Below, in pieces: positions 50,001 through 61,101 of a stretch of DNA of 64,000 nucleotides; position 1 is the stretch's first letter, and every line of letters starts with the position of its first letter. The notes beneath the pieces were generated by a model, which saw nothing but the letters and a program-made list of their open reading frames with translations, was not told the origin of the DNA and did not search any database. The stretch is from Leishmania infantum JPCM5 (Eukaryota; Euglenozoa; Kinetoplastea; Trypanosomatida; Trypanosomatidae). The DNA is taken from assembly GCF_000002875.2 (NCBI RefSeq), contig NC_009415.2, positions 506,001-570,000 on the forward strand, written 5' to 3'. Position numbers and translations under genes: made by a program.

Positions 50001-52794
50001 CAGTCCACTGCACAGACATGCCGCCCACGCGACTCTGCGGCCCACCGCCAGACTTCTTGCCTGTGTCGTCGTCGCGCTGCTCATCCAGGTGGTGGTAGCG
50101 AAGCACAGTGGCTGCGGTAGGAGTGACCTTGTACAGAGGCGGCTGTGCGAGCGCTTCCGGCGACAGCGGCTTCTCCCACTCGGGACCAAGTGGGATGACG
50201 TCGACCGCCTGCACCGTGTCCATCAACACGGCCACACTGAAGCGCACCGCTGTGCCCTGCACAAAGACGCGGAAGCCATCCATGGAAATACAGGAGTGAT
50301 GCACGAAGATGTCGCCCAGCTGCGCTGGCTCGCGCTCAAGCTTGCCAAAATCCTCAAACGATGCACGATAGCTGTGTTTGCCTTCATCGGCGTCGTCTTC
50401 GGCTTCCCGTGCAGCGACAGCGCCCTGAGCAAAGGTTTGCTTACCCGCCGCTCCCACCATGTGGAGGTACCACTGCATCGTGCTGTACACGACGGTGCCG
50501 TGAGCCTTACCAGTCGACGTCATGGCAGTGGCGGGCGAGAGAGTGGCATCAGCAGCGTCAGCGACCTCCGCGTTCGTTGTGTCTGTAGTTGCAGCAGGCG
50601 CCGCTGCGTCGGTGTCGCCCTCGCGGTGGGCCTCGGTGGCCACCGAGTTTTGCGGTAAGCAGATGTTGCTCTCCTTGACGGAGCCCATCGAAGCCAAAAG
50701 TGGCGCCGCGCCTGTGTCGTCTGCGGGCGACACGCTCTTGCTCGAGAGCGACCGTAGCTGCTGCTCGGCTTGCTCCCGTTCGCCCTCGTTGACGGACTGC
50801 AACGTTGCGCTCGTGCCGGACGTGGCGGCAGCCGCGGCTTTCTCCAGGTCGCGCTGTTGCTGCTTCTCGTGCACCGCATCCGCGTGGCGAGTGCAGGCAC
50901 GCTCGCAGGCGTGGAGGTCGAGGTGCAGCTGGTGCGTGCAAGTTAAGAAGCCAAAGCCGCGTAGCGGATTGTAGCGCTTTACGACGCCCTCGTACCACGC
51001 ACCAACGACGAAGTTTGCTCCATTCTTGGGCTCGGCGTGTGCATCGCCCGCGGCGTGAGCGGCAGCGCCTTTCCGGCTGCTCGCATGGCCGTCCTCGCCT
51101 ACCTGCTGACGCCGGCTACGGTTGCGGCCGTTGCCGCCAGCGGAGGTGTTGTGGTTCCCGGTGGCCGGCGCTGTGCCGTGTCCTCGGCTTCCATGCCGAT
51201 TGCCGGCACGATTCGTTGGCTTAAGAGGCGGCTGTGACTGCGCAGTCGTCGGCGGTGGTGGCGGAGGGAAGCCGGCCTGACAGTGCGGCACGGCACCCGT
51301 GAAAGGAGAGTACATGCCAGTCGACAGCATCGGCAGAGTCGCCGCGCTAGAGGGAGACGGTGGAGAAAAGGCGTGGTGCAGCGGATTCATGGCGGTCAGC
51401 AAAGCCGCCGGGACAAGCGTGTTTATGTGTGCTCCTCCATCCGAATCCTTCCTAGACGCTGCCGGGGTTGGCGGTGAGCCAAAGTGGTTGGGGTGAAGGC
51501 TTGTCTGGCCCAGCGATCCGGGCGGCGCTGCTGGTGGGTTGTTGCTACCGCAGCCTCTGGCCCTTGTACTCGCCAAGCACTTGGCCGTGGTGTTGCCTCG
51601 TATCTGGGCATCGGCGTAAAAGATGCGGGTGCCGGGGTTGCCGAGCGACAGCACTGTCGGTACACTATCTGCGTCGATGATGCTGTTGCTCTGAGGCGCT
51701 CGTGGCGCCGGCTCAGTAGACGGCGAGGGCGGTGGCAGTGGGTTAAGAACGAATAGCTGCTGCAGTGGAGCATTAGGAGTCGTCTGCTCAGCCTCGTTGC
51801 CTCCGTTTCCGCTCATCAGCTGCATCAGGCAGGCGCTGATGGCGGGCATCGTCGGAGCACTGCCAGCGGTAGACGACTCCCTCAGCCCTCTCAGTGTGTT
51901 CGTCCTCGGAGAGCTGGACGGCATGAAGGTATTTGGTGGTGCAGTGCCCTGCTGCTGCTGGAGGAGCATCTGCATAAGCTGCGGCTGCAGCATGGCGTAC
52001 CCATTCCCATCCGCGATCGCGACGTTGCCGCCACCGTCATCGCCAGTGCTCGCAGTTCCCACATTGCTGCTGGGATGTGCCCGTTGCAGCGGCGAACTCG
52101 CACTTCCGCCACTGCCGCAGTCGGGCCACACCGCTGCCGCTGCCAAGGCGCCGTCGCCGCACCCCGCAGCCCCGGAAACGCCTCCCGTAAAATCAGAATA
52201 CCCTCCGCTGACGCCGTTGGGACCGACGCTAAAGCACGAGGCTGTCAGAGACGATGACGAGGGTGCTAGCGCGGCGTTGTGACTGCCAACACTGCTCAGA
52301 GGGTAGTTCATCGTTGACCACGGCGGCGAGCGAATATCTCCGCTAGCGTGACAGTCCTGCTGCGAACACTCTGGCTTTTCCTTGCGCTGGAGACAGTCTT
52401 TGTGGTCATTTGCATGGTCCGTTGGTGAGGTATCAGCTGCACCGGCACTGGCATTGTGCACATTCTGAAACGACAGCGTTGGCAGCATCTGCAGCGGTTG
52501 TTTCGGTTGGTTTTTGTCGGTGTTGAAAGAGGTGAGAGATGTTGCGGCACCAGGGGCGTGTGGAAAGTCCGAACCGCGACCAGCACTGATGGACGTCTCT
52601 GACGAGGACGGATCATCAAACCGCATGTGCGAAATCTGCGTGCACAGCGGCAGCAGGCTTAAATCATTAAAGTCCTCGCTGCAGTGCGGGTCGAAGTGAG
52701 CAGACGACTCCATGCCGGCTCCGTTTCCGGCGGCGCGGGAGTGCTTGTGACCCCTGTGGCCACTGATGCGGGTATGGCGTCCAGCCGAGCTCAT
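47089..52794 (-). CDS. Cold-shock (Y-box) domain protein with split domain, 1901 aa
   Basis: A predicted nucleic-acid-binding protein. Residues about 600-617 read EGVVKRYNPLRGFGFLT, the first half of a cold-shock domain with an RNP1-like motif. Residues about 826-870 read GDIFVHHSCISMDGF and on, the second half with an RNP2-like motif. About 205 low-complexity residues separate them where family members usually have about ten. A basic Arg/Gly/Asn-rich patch precedes the domain (about 535-580) and Gln-rich tracts occur near residues 275 and 1830. The rest is Ser/Ala/Thr/Pro/Gly-rich and probably disordered, apart from a conserved-looking part near 1360-1410. Start: ATG at 52792-52794 (MSSAGRHTRISGHRGHKH); an upstream ATG-type start at 52887 would add a hydrophobic, pyrimidine-encoded leader and is less likely. 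Family role: RNA binding, stability or translation control, likely in the cytoplasm or RNP granules. Confidence 0.88.
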   Translation of the reverse strand: MSSAGRHTRISGHRGHKHSRAAGNGAGMESSAHFDPHCSEDFNDLSLLPLCTQISHMRFDDPSSSETSISAGRGSDFPHAPGAATSLTSFNTDKNQPKQPLQMLPTLSFQNVHNASAGAADTSPTDHANDHKDCLQRKEKPECSQQDCHASGDIRSPPWSTMNYPLSSVGSHNAALAPSSSSLTASCFSVGPNGVSGGYSDFTGGVSGAAGCGDGALAAAAVWPDCGSGGSASSPLQRAHPSSNVGTASTGDDGGGNVAIADGNGYAMLQPQLMQMLLQQQQGTAPPNTFMPSSSPRTNTLRGLRESSTAGSAPTMPAISACLMQLMSGNGGNEAEQTTPNAPLQQLFVLNPLPPPSPSTEPAPRAPQSNSIIDADSVPTVLSLGNPGTRIFYADAQIRGNTTAKCLASTRARGCGSNNPPAAPPGSLGQTSLHPNHFGSPPTPAASRKDSDGGAHINTLVPAALLTAMNPLHHAFSPPSPSSAATLPMLSTGMYSPFTGAVPHCQAGFPPPPPPTTAQSQPPLKPTNRAGNRHGSRGHGTAPATGNHNTSAGGNGRNRSRRQQVGEDGHASSRKGAAAHAAGDAHAEPKNGANFVVGAWYEGVVKRYNPLRGFGFLTCTHQLHLDLHACERACTRHADAVHEKQQQRDLEKAAAAATSGTSATLQSVNEGEREQAEQQLRSLSSKSVSPADDTGAAPLLASMGSVKESNICLPQNSVATEAHREGDTDAAAPAATTDTTNAEVADAADATLSPATAMTSTGKAHGTVVYSTMQWYLHMVGAAGKQTFAQGAVAAREAEDDADEGKHSYRASFEDFGKLEREPAQLGDIFVHHSCISMDGFRVFVQGTAVRFSVAVLMDTVQAVDVIPLGPEWEKPLSPEALAQPPLYKVTPTAATVLRYHHLDEQRDDDTGKKSGGGPQSRVGGMSVQWTDMAVIPSPAIPNSVEGQSELLIVRVPPKMGPISSQTTVTSTRSGATPGLAAMKSASATITATRGGVDTSQSTNATEYGGAMPNTVGATGAQVSDASTKEPMCTGAQEALRGGPQLLDVVHPDSIAATFLAMDRDDQRALQGKPGAAAITPATPAPSRKCNAFRETTMKATEPSAPATEEVESLTNGTSLENAPKNQLNRDPSAFSGGWLTSSKNDLTSGHGNTGGTGTQTSGRDSRSATMTTMTATNPAQSSDHNTGSQSQALPNSIHNLKDSRSRGSSTIPADMFGDCKDLVLSGNMDQAISSFNGCGAGHKADKDHCEGSERAAGGAAAAADGGSNVAVLAHPKTAARSAAAAAQGAALLPANGGFSEPRSHDDAELSEVLVRSHSGRDSDEEEKNSIMTSPSGNTIPESNLGPAPDWTEVFNLKIANERVKDIMKHKTDFKLLPHHSVKIIAAAATPNQMSGGGSCFDAAALVPKVVPLSAVCELDSSSSRGVEEDEGAAEASGCRSAPGNCSNRGDPVGREANPSSSQPPMRGDDSGQTGTTQLTQDKSSCNGHEARPRTGKPKKSSSAEGQQKRLKDKTVPAFVMVDVANLPPKLAAQVPRGVTIIALPRETVKDLKVKSISVLRDASSDPASPCLAEAQSAVPVAEGPRTSGSKAYVPFHGPAQAAGGRHASSSSAARRPGGNVPAHGHAESTDSEFYRKLVVSLDKKTTSICSAPALGGRKCGDSCSPENDRNVFPFTLAPPQSQQVCQRLPRTSMGRKPDSMNKSSRGSINTFKTSSHSVPMPQSLVNVLSSPWIQDSAASSQSLPYPKQQQPPQHPFALQQQLQRSTPSGSQPTSIRTTLGHASNNSLSQQQCEPSNPVFTSTNSTAALQAATRIATGSYAALDSSGLYPSPCISAGVGMGTIRQPAMWAPSHALALAQPACAPPPPPVSSPQTAPSGTAMSASPQASSRWHPSQGNWRPS

Positions 52795-52801
52795 TCTCAA
52801 C

Positions 52802-52822
52802 CTAGAGAAAACGCAAAGAACG
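52802..52822 (-). promoter_or_regulatory. Candidate spliced-leader acceptor very close to the cold-shock gene start
   Basis: The sense strand reads TTTGCGTTTTCTCTAG just before the ATG, with AG at 52802-52803. Use of this site would leave only 7 nt between the spliced leader and the start codon and would exclude the upstream start at 52887. Confidence 0.45.
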
Positions 52823-55800
52823 CTCAGCTCAGCAGTTGAACAAAGACTAAAAAGGGGAGAAGTGAAGATGTACGCAGAGACACGCACCAGCGCAGACCTT
52901 CAAATCAGCTGAGAAAGCTCCGCAGCGCGCGAAGAGGGGGCTCGGGGGTGGGGAGGGAGGGAGGGGGGCCAACGAGAAAAGAGAGCGACAGAGCCAGACA
53001 ACTGCGCCAGAGCGAAAATGTGTTTTTGCCTCGTGGGAAATATCTGAAAGAGATCGACGCGGGATAAGAAGGAGAGAACCGAAGATGCAGAGGGCCGGCA
53101 CAACAGAGTTGAGGGAAGATAAACAGTTTCACGTTCACGGTCACCTCTGCGAAAAAAGGGGGAGAGGAGGGAGGACAGAAAAACGCAGAACGAGCAAGAT
53201 ACGAAGCGAAACGCGTCACGGTGCGTGGAAAAGAAAGAAAAGAGGGGCGATCTGGCCAGTAACAGGAACAAAAAGAAACCGGAAAAGAAAAACGATCCGA
53301 TGCACACGCAAGGAAAAGGGAAGAGAGGCGGAGAGGCGGCAGCAATGGTAGGTCGGAGCTACGACAGAAGACGGCGCGGAAAAAAAAAGAGGAAGAAACA
53401 GGAAAAGAGGACAATACAAAATGATTTCACCTCGATGTCTCTACGGCACTCATTTACTTGGGTAAAATTTTTTTGATGCGTCTGTGTTTCTTTGCTGATT
53501 GATGCACGCGTCTGTCTGCCTGTCCGTGTTTCCGTGTGTGCGTGGGTGTGTTTTCTATATTCGCGTCGGTGCAGCCAACGACTACGTGGCTTTAAGTCAA
53601 CAGAGGGAAACAAGCACAGTACCACAAAAAAGGCCAAAGCAGTGCGACCGCAAAATCGGAACGGAAGCGTCTACAAGGCGACGGCAAAACGCACACAAAA
53701 AAAAAGAAGAAAGAGGCGAGGGAGAGCAGGGGGAGTTGGAGACACGCACACATGCACGCCCACAAATAGAGAGAAAGGATTGGCCGTACGGGAGATGTGG
53801 CAACAACCAGTGCAGCACAAAAAGGCTCTGATGAGAGAGGCAACAAATTATAATAAAGGCGTACCAAAACGAAAATGAGTCTGGTGAGAATAAGCTGCAC
53901 GACTGCACAATGATGGAGAAGAGGAGGGGCGAGGAGTTGCCAGTGTCGCTCCGCAGGGGAGGGGTAGGCAAACGCCAACGAGCACGCCCCACGAGCACAG
54001 ACGCAAGGCCTAAGAAAAAGAAAATGAGAGAGGAAGACAACGAGACGACGACGACGAAGAGAGACGTTTGGCAGGGAGAGAAATACCTCCATACAAACAG
54101 GAAAAAGAGAGAGAGCAAGCGAGCGATAGTCTGTGCGTGGCGTGCGCGAGCAGTCGTTTTATGTTTCTTTTTCGTTTTGTGAGATCCACACCCGAGTTGG
54201 TGGGGATGTGATGGGAGAGAAGGGCCTCGCTTTCGTTTGCCGTGGAGAGCGTGGATCGCCTTTCGTTCCGCTGGCTACGCAGTGAAAGAGATATAAGAAG
54301 GGTGTTAAACAAAACAGCAACACGAAACAGCGCACGCGCGCAGTCTCACACTCCCCCCAAACACACACACACACAGAGCGTCAAACGCAATAACAGAGTC
54401 CGCGCATGTGAGCCTCGTACAACGACAAAATCACACGACAAGGCGTAAAACGAGTACCCACCAAGGAAGTCCACGGGGAGGAGGCAAGCGGGAGAAGAGG
54501 GGGTAGAGAGAGAGACTAAGCGAAGAGTAATAGACCGGCAACGCGCACGAACCGATATGCGCAGAGGGGGTGTTGTGGGGAGGGAGGAGGGCTGTAGAGG
54601 TGTGAAGAAAACAGAGACGAGGAAAGCAGCAATCAACTACGGAGCTAGACGCGGTGGGGGAGAGGAGGGGGAACAAGCAAAGACGAAAAAAGACGAAAAG
54701 GCTAAAGCAGCAACTCGTGCGCGACGCTGAGTACGTGCGAGAGAAAGCCGCCGTGTGTGCGTGTGTACGAGAGAGTCTGTTGGAGGGACGCAAAAAAAAA
54801 AAAGAAAGAAAAATTCTCGTATTTATCGGTCTCTTCGCCTCCTTTCCACCGAAGCAAGCAGCTCCGTCTTTTCACTTTTTCAGTGCTCTCGTCATGAATG
54901 TGTGCGTAGTGGTGCACAGACCTCAGTGCACCAGAATCAGCAGTGAACGGAGGGAAGAAAAAGTCACGAAGCCAGCAACTGCACAGACGCTCACACTCTT
55001 CTCGACACAAAAGTACAACGTAAAAAAAAATACAAGAAAAAAAGAGATACCCCCGTTACGGCACAAAAAAAAGCCAAAGACACCGTACAACACCTCGCTG
55101 AACAGCGTACCGGTCTTCGACGCTGCTGAGCGAAGCTGGTACACACAAGCCGGGGAGAGGAGCTCGAGCAAATACGCAAGAGAAATCAATTCGCTATATG
55201 AAGGGAAAAGGGAGGAAGAACGGGTAGAAATAAAAATCAGAACAAAACAAGGAAAAGCAAAGAAAAGAGGTACCGTTGAGAATACGAGAATAGTGCGATG
55301 GCTAATCGACAGAGAGGGGGGAACAGATATAGAGATGAAGGAGCACGCGTCTACACGAGAGGGTCAGCGCGTTCGCGGTTGAACAACAAACGAAACAACA
55401 ACAAAAAAGCAAAGGGCCGAGGGCGAAAAGGGGAAAAAAGAGAAAATGTTGTGAGTGTGGCGTAGCACTGCGCACAGAAAAAAAAAATCTGAGGGTTGAT
55501 ACCAACGAGAAAAGCACCACAGCAAACCGCCGTGTTGACCGTGAAAAAAAAATCAAAAAAAAATATATATAGAGAGAGTGAAATATGGTTATGTTTGTAA
55601 CCTGGGAGGGTGGTTGTTGCTCTGCAAATAGCACCTCCGCACCTGCGTACAACAAGCACAGGAAAAAAAAAACAGGGAGAGGGCCGGCTGTAACTTCCCG
55701 TTCACCTCGCGGCAATGCTTCTGCGCCGATGTGTGCTGTTGGTGATGTTTGGATATTCCGACTCGAGGAAGCAGGTAAGCGAAATCGCCCTTTTTCAGAA

Positions 55801-56959
55801 TGTCTGGACACTCGAGAACTTTACGTCCTGTAGAAAAGAGGCCGGGCAAGATGAGAAGGACGGGGGAGTCTTAGAAGGGGGGAAGGCCCAGCCGATAGCA
55901 GTCGCAAGGAAAGTCGCCGTTGGGCGGCGTGGTGCAGCAAAGGGAGTCCGCGGCGCGTTTTTTGTTTTGTGCAAGTGTGCGCGTGCGCGGGTGCAAGTAC
56001 GTCGAGAACAGCAGAACACGCGATGGAGAAGATACAAGAGTGGTTGAGAAGAGAGGGCAAAGGTGAGAGTTGCATGTTCCATGCAACAGATAACCAGAGC
56101 AGCGCGGAGTCGGTGCCACACATACGCCAAGCATGAAGCGCTGCGCTCCGTGCCAGTACGGTAAGCAACTCTTCACAATGTGGATATCAGCAAGACACGA
56201 TATCACACAGCGATTGCGTAAACTGACTCCACGCGCGCACGCGAATGCTTATGCGGTGCGGGGCGCTGCTATGCAAAACTGGACAGCGCGGGCCCACAGA
56301 GAGACACGCACGCGGTTGCCCCTCACATAGGCACCGAAGCGCCCGAGGAGCTGCGTTTCTGTCCACGCACGAGCAAAACGTTTGCTCACAAAAGCGCGGT
56401 CGTTTTGTGCCAGGTGTCGCCACCTTTTCACCGATGTTACTACGCGTGCCACACATCCTACAAGAGTCAAGAGTCGCTTCAAAAAAAGAGAGAGCATACA
56501 CATCGCTTTCCAACGTCCCGCGTCGCGGCGGCAACAGTGCTCACAGGGAACTCTGATGAGGAGAGCACGAGCAACACTCGTCCCTCGACATCAAAAGAGC
56601 GCAACAATGTTTTTTCTTTGTTGGTTTGTTTGTTTTGTTTTTGCCCACGTGCCCATTTCACCACGAGCACGCCAGCAGACATACGCGCACAGCCACACCT
56701 CTCTCCTGCCCCTGCCGCGCCACAGCTGCATCCGGGCCCTCTAGCGCGAGCCGTCATGCCGTCGAGGCGGGCCGTGCGTCTCACGGGCTCCTCCTGTCCC
56801 TCCTCGGCCCTCTTCCTCGCACACCCGCTGCGCCACCGGCGCAGCACGGACTCGGCCGGGCCGCGCGCCTCCATCCACGCCGTCCACGTCCACGGTCCTG
56901 CTCCAGGGCGGAGGCTCTGGTGGAAGTGCGGTTACCACGGTGCTAGAGGAATAGCAGGC

Positions 56960-57730
56960 AGCACACAATCTTCATTTTGTCACTGCCAGTTACCCGCTGC
57001 TGCAGGAATCCACAGTGCGGACAGGTGCCCGTATGGAGCTACGCGAGGAAGGCCTCCAGTCCTCTCGCAAGCTCAGCATCTTCGTTCTTTGGTGTGGAAG
57101 AGCGGCCGTCAAGCATGTCTTGTCTCAGCGCGTCGCATCGTGTGACGCGGTTTCGGGGGATACTGCCTGGCGTCCGAGACCTGCGACCAGATCCTCCATC
57201 CGTGCAGCTGGCGTCGGCGCCTCTGGCATGGCTGGTTTTGCAAGCTTGTCAGCTTCGCCGTTGTGCACCAAGTCACGATGGCCACCGACAAGCTGAAATG
57301 TGAAGCGCACGCGGCCGCTACGTATGGCGGAGGTGTGTGCGTGTAAGGCTCCGAAAGGGCGGATGCGTGAATGCCGGCCTGGGAGCTGGCGAAGCACTGT
57401 GACGACACCGCCATCCGGCGTGTGCAACTCTCCACATCAAAGGCGCCAGATGGTCTCCTCGCTTGGCTGCGGGGAAACGCAGCCCGGTGCAGCGCCGCAG
57501 CACTGTAGAGTCGAGGGGCAGGAGATCGGCCTCCTCGAGCGTGTCTCCGTTGTCTGCGGATGTTGGGGTGTCCACGACAGCTGCGGCTGCTTTGGCGTGA
57601 AGGTGCACACGGGCGTTCCTGCAGTTTACGGCCAGCACCACCCGAACACGCGGTGTCACCATAGCACAACGTTGATTGAAGCCGTGCCATGTAGGAGTAG
57701 CGGAGGAGGGTCCTTTGACGGGCCACACTC
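56960..57730 (-). pseudogene. Decayed ingi-like non-LTR retrotransposon (DIRE) fragment
   Basis: In the minus-strand frame 57427-57125 the stretch FTFQLVGGHRDLVHNGEADKLAKPAMPEAP matches the end of the RNase H domain of ingi/L1Tc-clade elements: the GH, the N-x-x-AD and the LAK pattern. After a stop and a frame change, about 60 codons further on, the sequence TGTCPHCGF resembles the Cys-x2-Cys motif after the RNase H domain in these elements. Upstream, another frame (57728-57318) is open but hard to place. Stops and frame shifts show it is dead. The reverse transcriptase is not recognisable in the window. Such relics (DIREs) are known from Leishmania genomes. Confidence 0.65.
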
Positions 57731-60089
57731 GTGCGAGCAGCCACTGCTCTCAGCCTGGGGCACTTCACGAATGATAAAAGGCGAGCAACAGGCATGCAAG
57801 CATGGATCGTGTCAGCGGCAACAGTCGCAGTGTCCGTTAACACCCCCAACTCCTGCTTCTCCTCATCCATCGGAAAAAAAAATGCGAGACTCGAGCAAGC
57901 GGTACGGGCGCTAAGGCTTTCCGCGCCTGTCAGGGCACCGTGAGCGCGCTGCTTCTCCTCATCGACCCTACGCAGACGCTGAAAAAAAAATAGATGCGAA
58001 GGGGTACAAACAACAGAAAGTGGACGAGAGTGATGAAAGACCTCAACTAAAAGGAGATTTAAGATGTCGCCCATCATGGCGCGCTTACGAGAAGGCACAC
58101 TCACTCACACAAACAACAAAAAAGCGGCGCACAGCGCATGTCAAGACCGCACACGTTGCCGGCGAACGGCGCGTTTTACTCTCCGTTGTGCTTAAGCTGT
58201 TTTAGATATTGTCGAGGTTCGTTTCACTCTCTCAATCTCACTCGATCCGTTCCTTTTTTTTTGCTTTTTTTTTCGTCTGCGTTGCGGAAGGCCGGCAGAC
58301 GTTCTATTACTATTATTGTTTCGGCTCTTTGTTGGTTCTTTAATGGATCCTTAACGTTGTCTGGCCGCTCCTCGGCGTTTCCTCTTTTTTGCACCGTAGA
58401 ACGGAAAAGCGAAGCCATGGAGCCGCCTAAGGGATTTCGAAAAACGTCATAAAAAACCAACACAAGAACGCAGAACAGATACGATGACGGTTGTTTGAGA
58501 GGAGAAAGGAAGGCAAGTGCAGAGTCTCACACACGCACGCACACATACAAGCCCCCTTCACTCTTCTCCCCTCCCCTCTCCCCCTCTCCAACAAAAAAAG
58601 AGAGAGGAGAGACGCTTAGGCTTGTGGGGTAGGGTTACGAAGGTCATGGGGAAACGCACCCGATGAGAAGAACGAGGTGAAAATAAACGCGCCGCCACGA
58701 GAGACGAAGTCGACAAAGACGGAGTGAGGGGGGAGGGGTGGAGGGAATCCCAGCGAGCAAGTAAAGACGAAGAAAATCACGGATGCGTCGCTTACAAGAA
58801 AGCAAAATGAGACAACAGACGTCACTACAAAGCCGAAAAGGTACGAGGGGAGAAAAAAAAGGAAGGGCGCACGCAGAAAGAACGAGCGAGAGCGAGCGCC
58901 GTGAGAAGACGCGCAGCAGCATAGCGTAACACGGTGAACAGGCGAAGATGAAAAATGAGACCAGCGAAAAAAAAAGAAACGATTTATTCTGTTTTAAGAG
59001 AGAAAAGAACGAAAACGTAACGAAGTATCAAGGCAGATGCCGGCCGCAGAAGAGTAAAAACAAAATTGTGAGGGAGGGAGAGCATAAAGACAAAGACGAG
59101 GAGAGTCTTCCTGCCCTGTGGTTGTGGCTGTTCCCCTTGCCGACGTCGCGCACGCGGAGCACAGGGAAGAGGAAGAGGGCCCTGACAGCCATGCTCTTCG
59201 GTGATGGCGAATCAAGGAGCAGCCAACGTAGAGACGGCGACTGCAACAGCCAGAGGAAGACGGGGAAGGAACGGGATGAAAAAGCGCACGCACTCACCAG
59301 TCAAGATGAATGGCACAAGACAAGTCTGTCAAAGTCACACGAGCATCGCGAACGGGCAACAATAAATGGATAAAGAGAGGACCACGCAGAAAGAAGTGAC
59401 GACCATCTACAGCCGCATACAAGAGTAGAAAGAGGATATCATCGCGCCAGTGCCAGCGCAGCGAGCAGCGGTTGCACAGGAGACGAGGGCGTCAAGTCAC
59501 CAAACAACCAAAAAAAAAAGAAGCAAGAGGATCACGAGAAGCCAACATCACGCAGTCCAGCAATGCTCTGAGAGAGTCCCTCACCATAGGAGGAGAGAGA
59601 GAGAGAGCGGAAAGCAAAGGCCAAGCAAACGATCAAAAAAGAAAAAAAGAGGGCCTGCAGCTCTCTCGGTGTACTACGTGAGCAGCGACGAGAACAAGCA
59701 GAAGGGCAACAATTGAACAAAAAGCAGTGCGGAAGCTGCAACGACATGAAAGATGAGGAGGCTTAGAGAAGCTGTTGTGTTCATGTGATACTTGCTCTGC
59801 TCTCGTTCAAGAGTCGGCACCAAATCGTAACGCGCAGGAAGGACGGGAGCCTGTGCTCCCCCTCCCCAAGGAAAAAAAGCACGAAAAGACAGAAACCACC
59901 AGCAAACGAAGGGACCAGCGCAGTGATGCACCGCGTAGCCATCACAATGGGCGAGTGTGCAGCTGTTCGCATCCGTGTGCCTGTCGGTGCTGTCGTGAAC
60001 TGTCTAAGGGAGCGGAAAGAAACCCAAGGCACAACGAAAAGCACACAACAAAAAAAAGGCGGAGAGGGAAAAAAGCAGATTGCTGAGCG

Positions 60090-60275
60090 TGAATATATCT
60101 ATATATAGACATATTTATACATACAGGAAGGAAGAACAGCGAACAGTCACAAACAAAAAAATAGACAGAGGTATTTTTGTTTATATTGCTATATTATATA
60201 TATATATATATGCGACAAGAAAAATATAGATACAGATGGACATGTATATATATATATGCGTGTGTGTGTGTGTGT
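60090..60275. repeat. TA/TG microsatellite cluster
   Basis: Four runs: TA-rich at 60090-60121, TA at 60191-60212, TA at 60243-60257, then TG at 60259-60275. Confidence 0.85.
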
Positions 60276-60789
60276 AACGACAGAAACGCGTGTGGACAGA
60301 AGGGAGTGCGTGGGCAGCAGCTGAGCAGAAACAAGCCGACAGAAAAGAACCCACAAACGCAGATCTCGCACTCCCAAGCATGATGAGAGGAGACACGAGA
60401 GGCCCATGGCAAGGATCGGCGCGTACGTCCATCTTGCCTGTGCCTGTTCGTTTCGTTTTCGCTCTTGCGGCGCTTGACTGGGCTCCTTTTCGAGCAGAGA
60501 ATTGGGCGAAGCACACACAATACTGTGCAGAGAGACAGGGAGAGAGTAGCCGGCCAGAAAAAAAAATGCATGCCTGAGATATGTGTCCGCTGCAAGTTGT
60601 CACTTGAACCACTACATATGCGTGAATGACGGGTTGCTGTCGCCATCACTACAGCCCATAGTAATCGTGTCGTAATTCGCGTTGACTCTCACACCCGGTC
60701 AGTCAAAACCCGCTATCAGGGCTTGGGCAGTACACAAAGAGAGAGGAAGAAAGGGTTGAAGGGCGCTTCATGGGCTGCTGCCATCGGAA

Positions 60790-61101
60790 TCAACTGCGTT
60801 TATGATGCTCATACAGAGAATAACGCACCCACCCTACCACGACGCTAGCGTATGCGCAGGGACCAGGCATGTAGAGGGGCAGTGAGAGAGTCAGGTCACA
60901 CGGGCCAAAGAACCGCTGAAAGAGGGCCCCAACGAAGAAAATAATAATGAGGAGAAAACATATAAAAGTCACCGTGACAAGCCTCCATGCAGCAGAAGAA
61001 GCGGCCGCGACCACTAGCATAATAGACACCGTCTTTGTTTTTCTTTGGTGTTGCTGTGTGTGACTGCCCGTCAACGCCAAGGGCCTTGCTCTCTTCTCCA
61101 T
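60790..61101 (-). CDS. Possible small membrane protein, 103 aa
   Basis: The frame starts at an ATG at 61099-61101 (MEKRARPLALTGSHTQQHQRK) and ends with TGA. It has a basic N-terminus, then one strong hydrophobic helix (about residues 44-63, RLVTVTFICFLLIIIFFVGAL), a Cys/Pro-containing middle and a basic tail ending HHKRS. Unlike the Phe/Leu frames around it, it lies in mixed-composition sequence. A sense-strand T-run near 61170 followed by an AG near 61150 could serve as spliced-leader acceptor. No family recognised. It could equally be a chance frame. Confidence 0.35.
   Translation of the reverse strand: MEKRARPLALTGSHTQQHQRKTKTVSIMLVVAAASSAAWRLVTVTFICFLLIIIFFVGALFQRFFGPCDLTLSLPLYMPGPCAYASVVVGWVRYSLYEHHKRS

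Noticed and set aside
54654..55382. Plus-strand Lys/Glu/Arg-rich frame (about 242 codons)
   Set aside because: Encoded by purine-rich DNA with A-runs, on the strand opposite all real genes; no domain.
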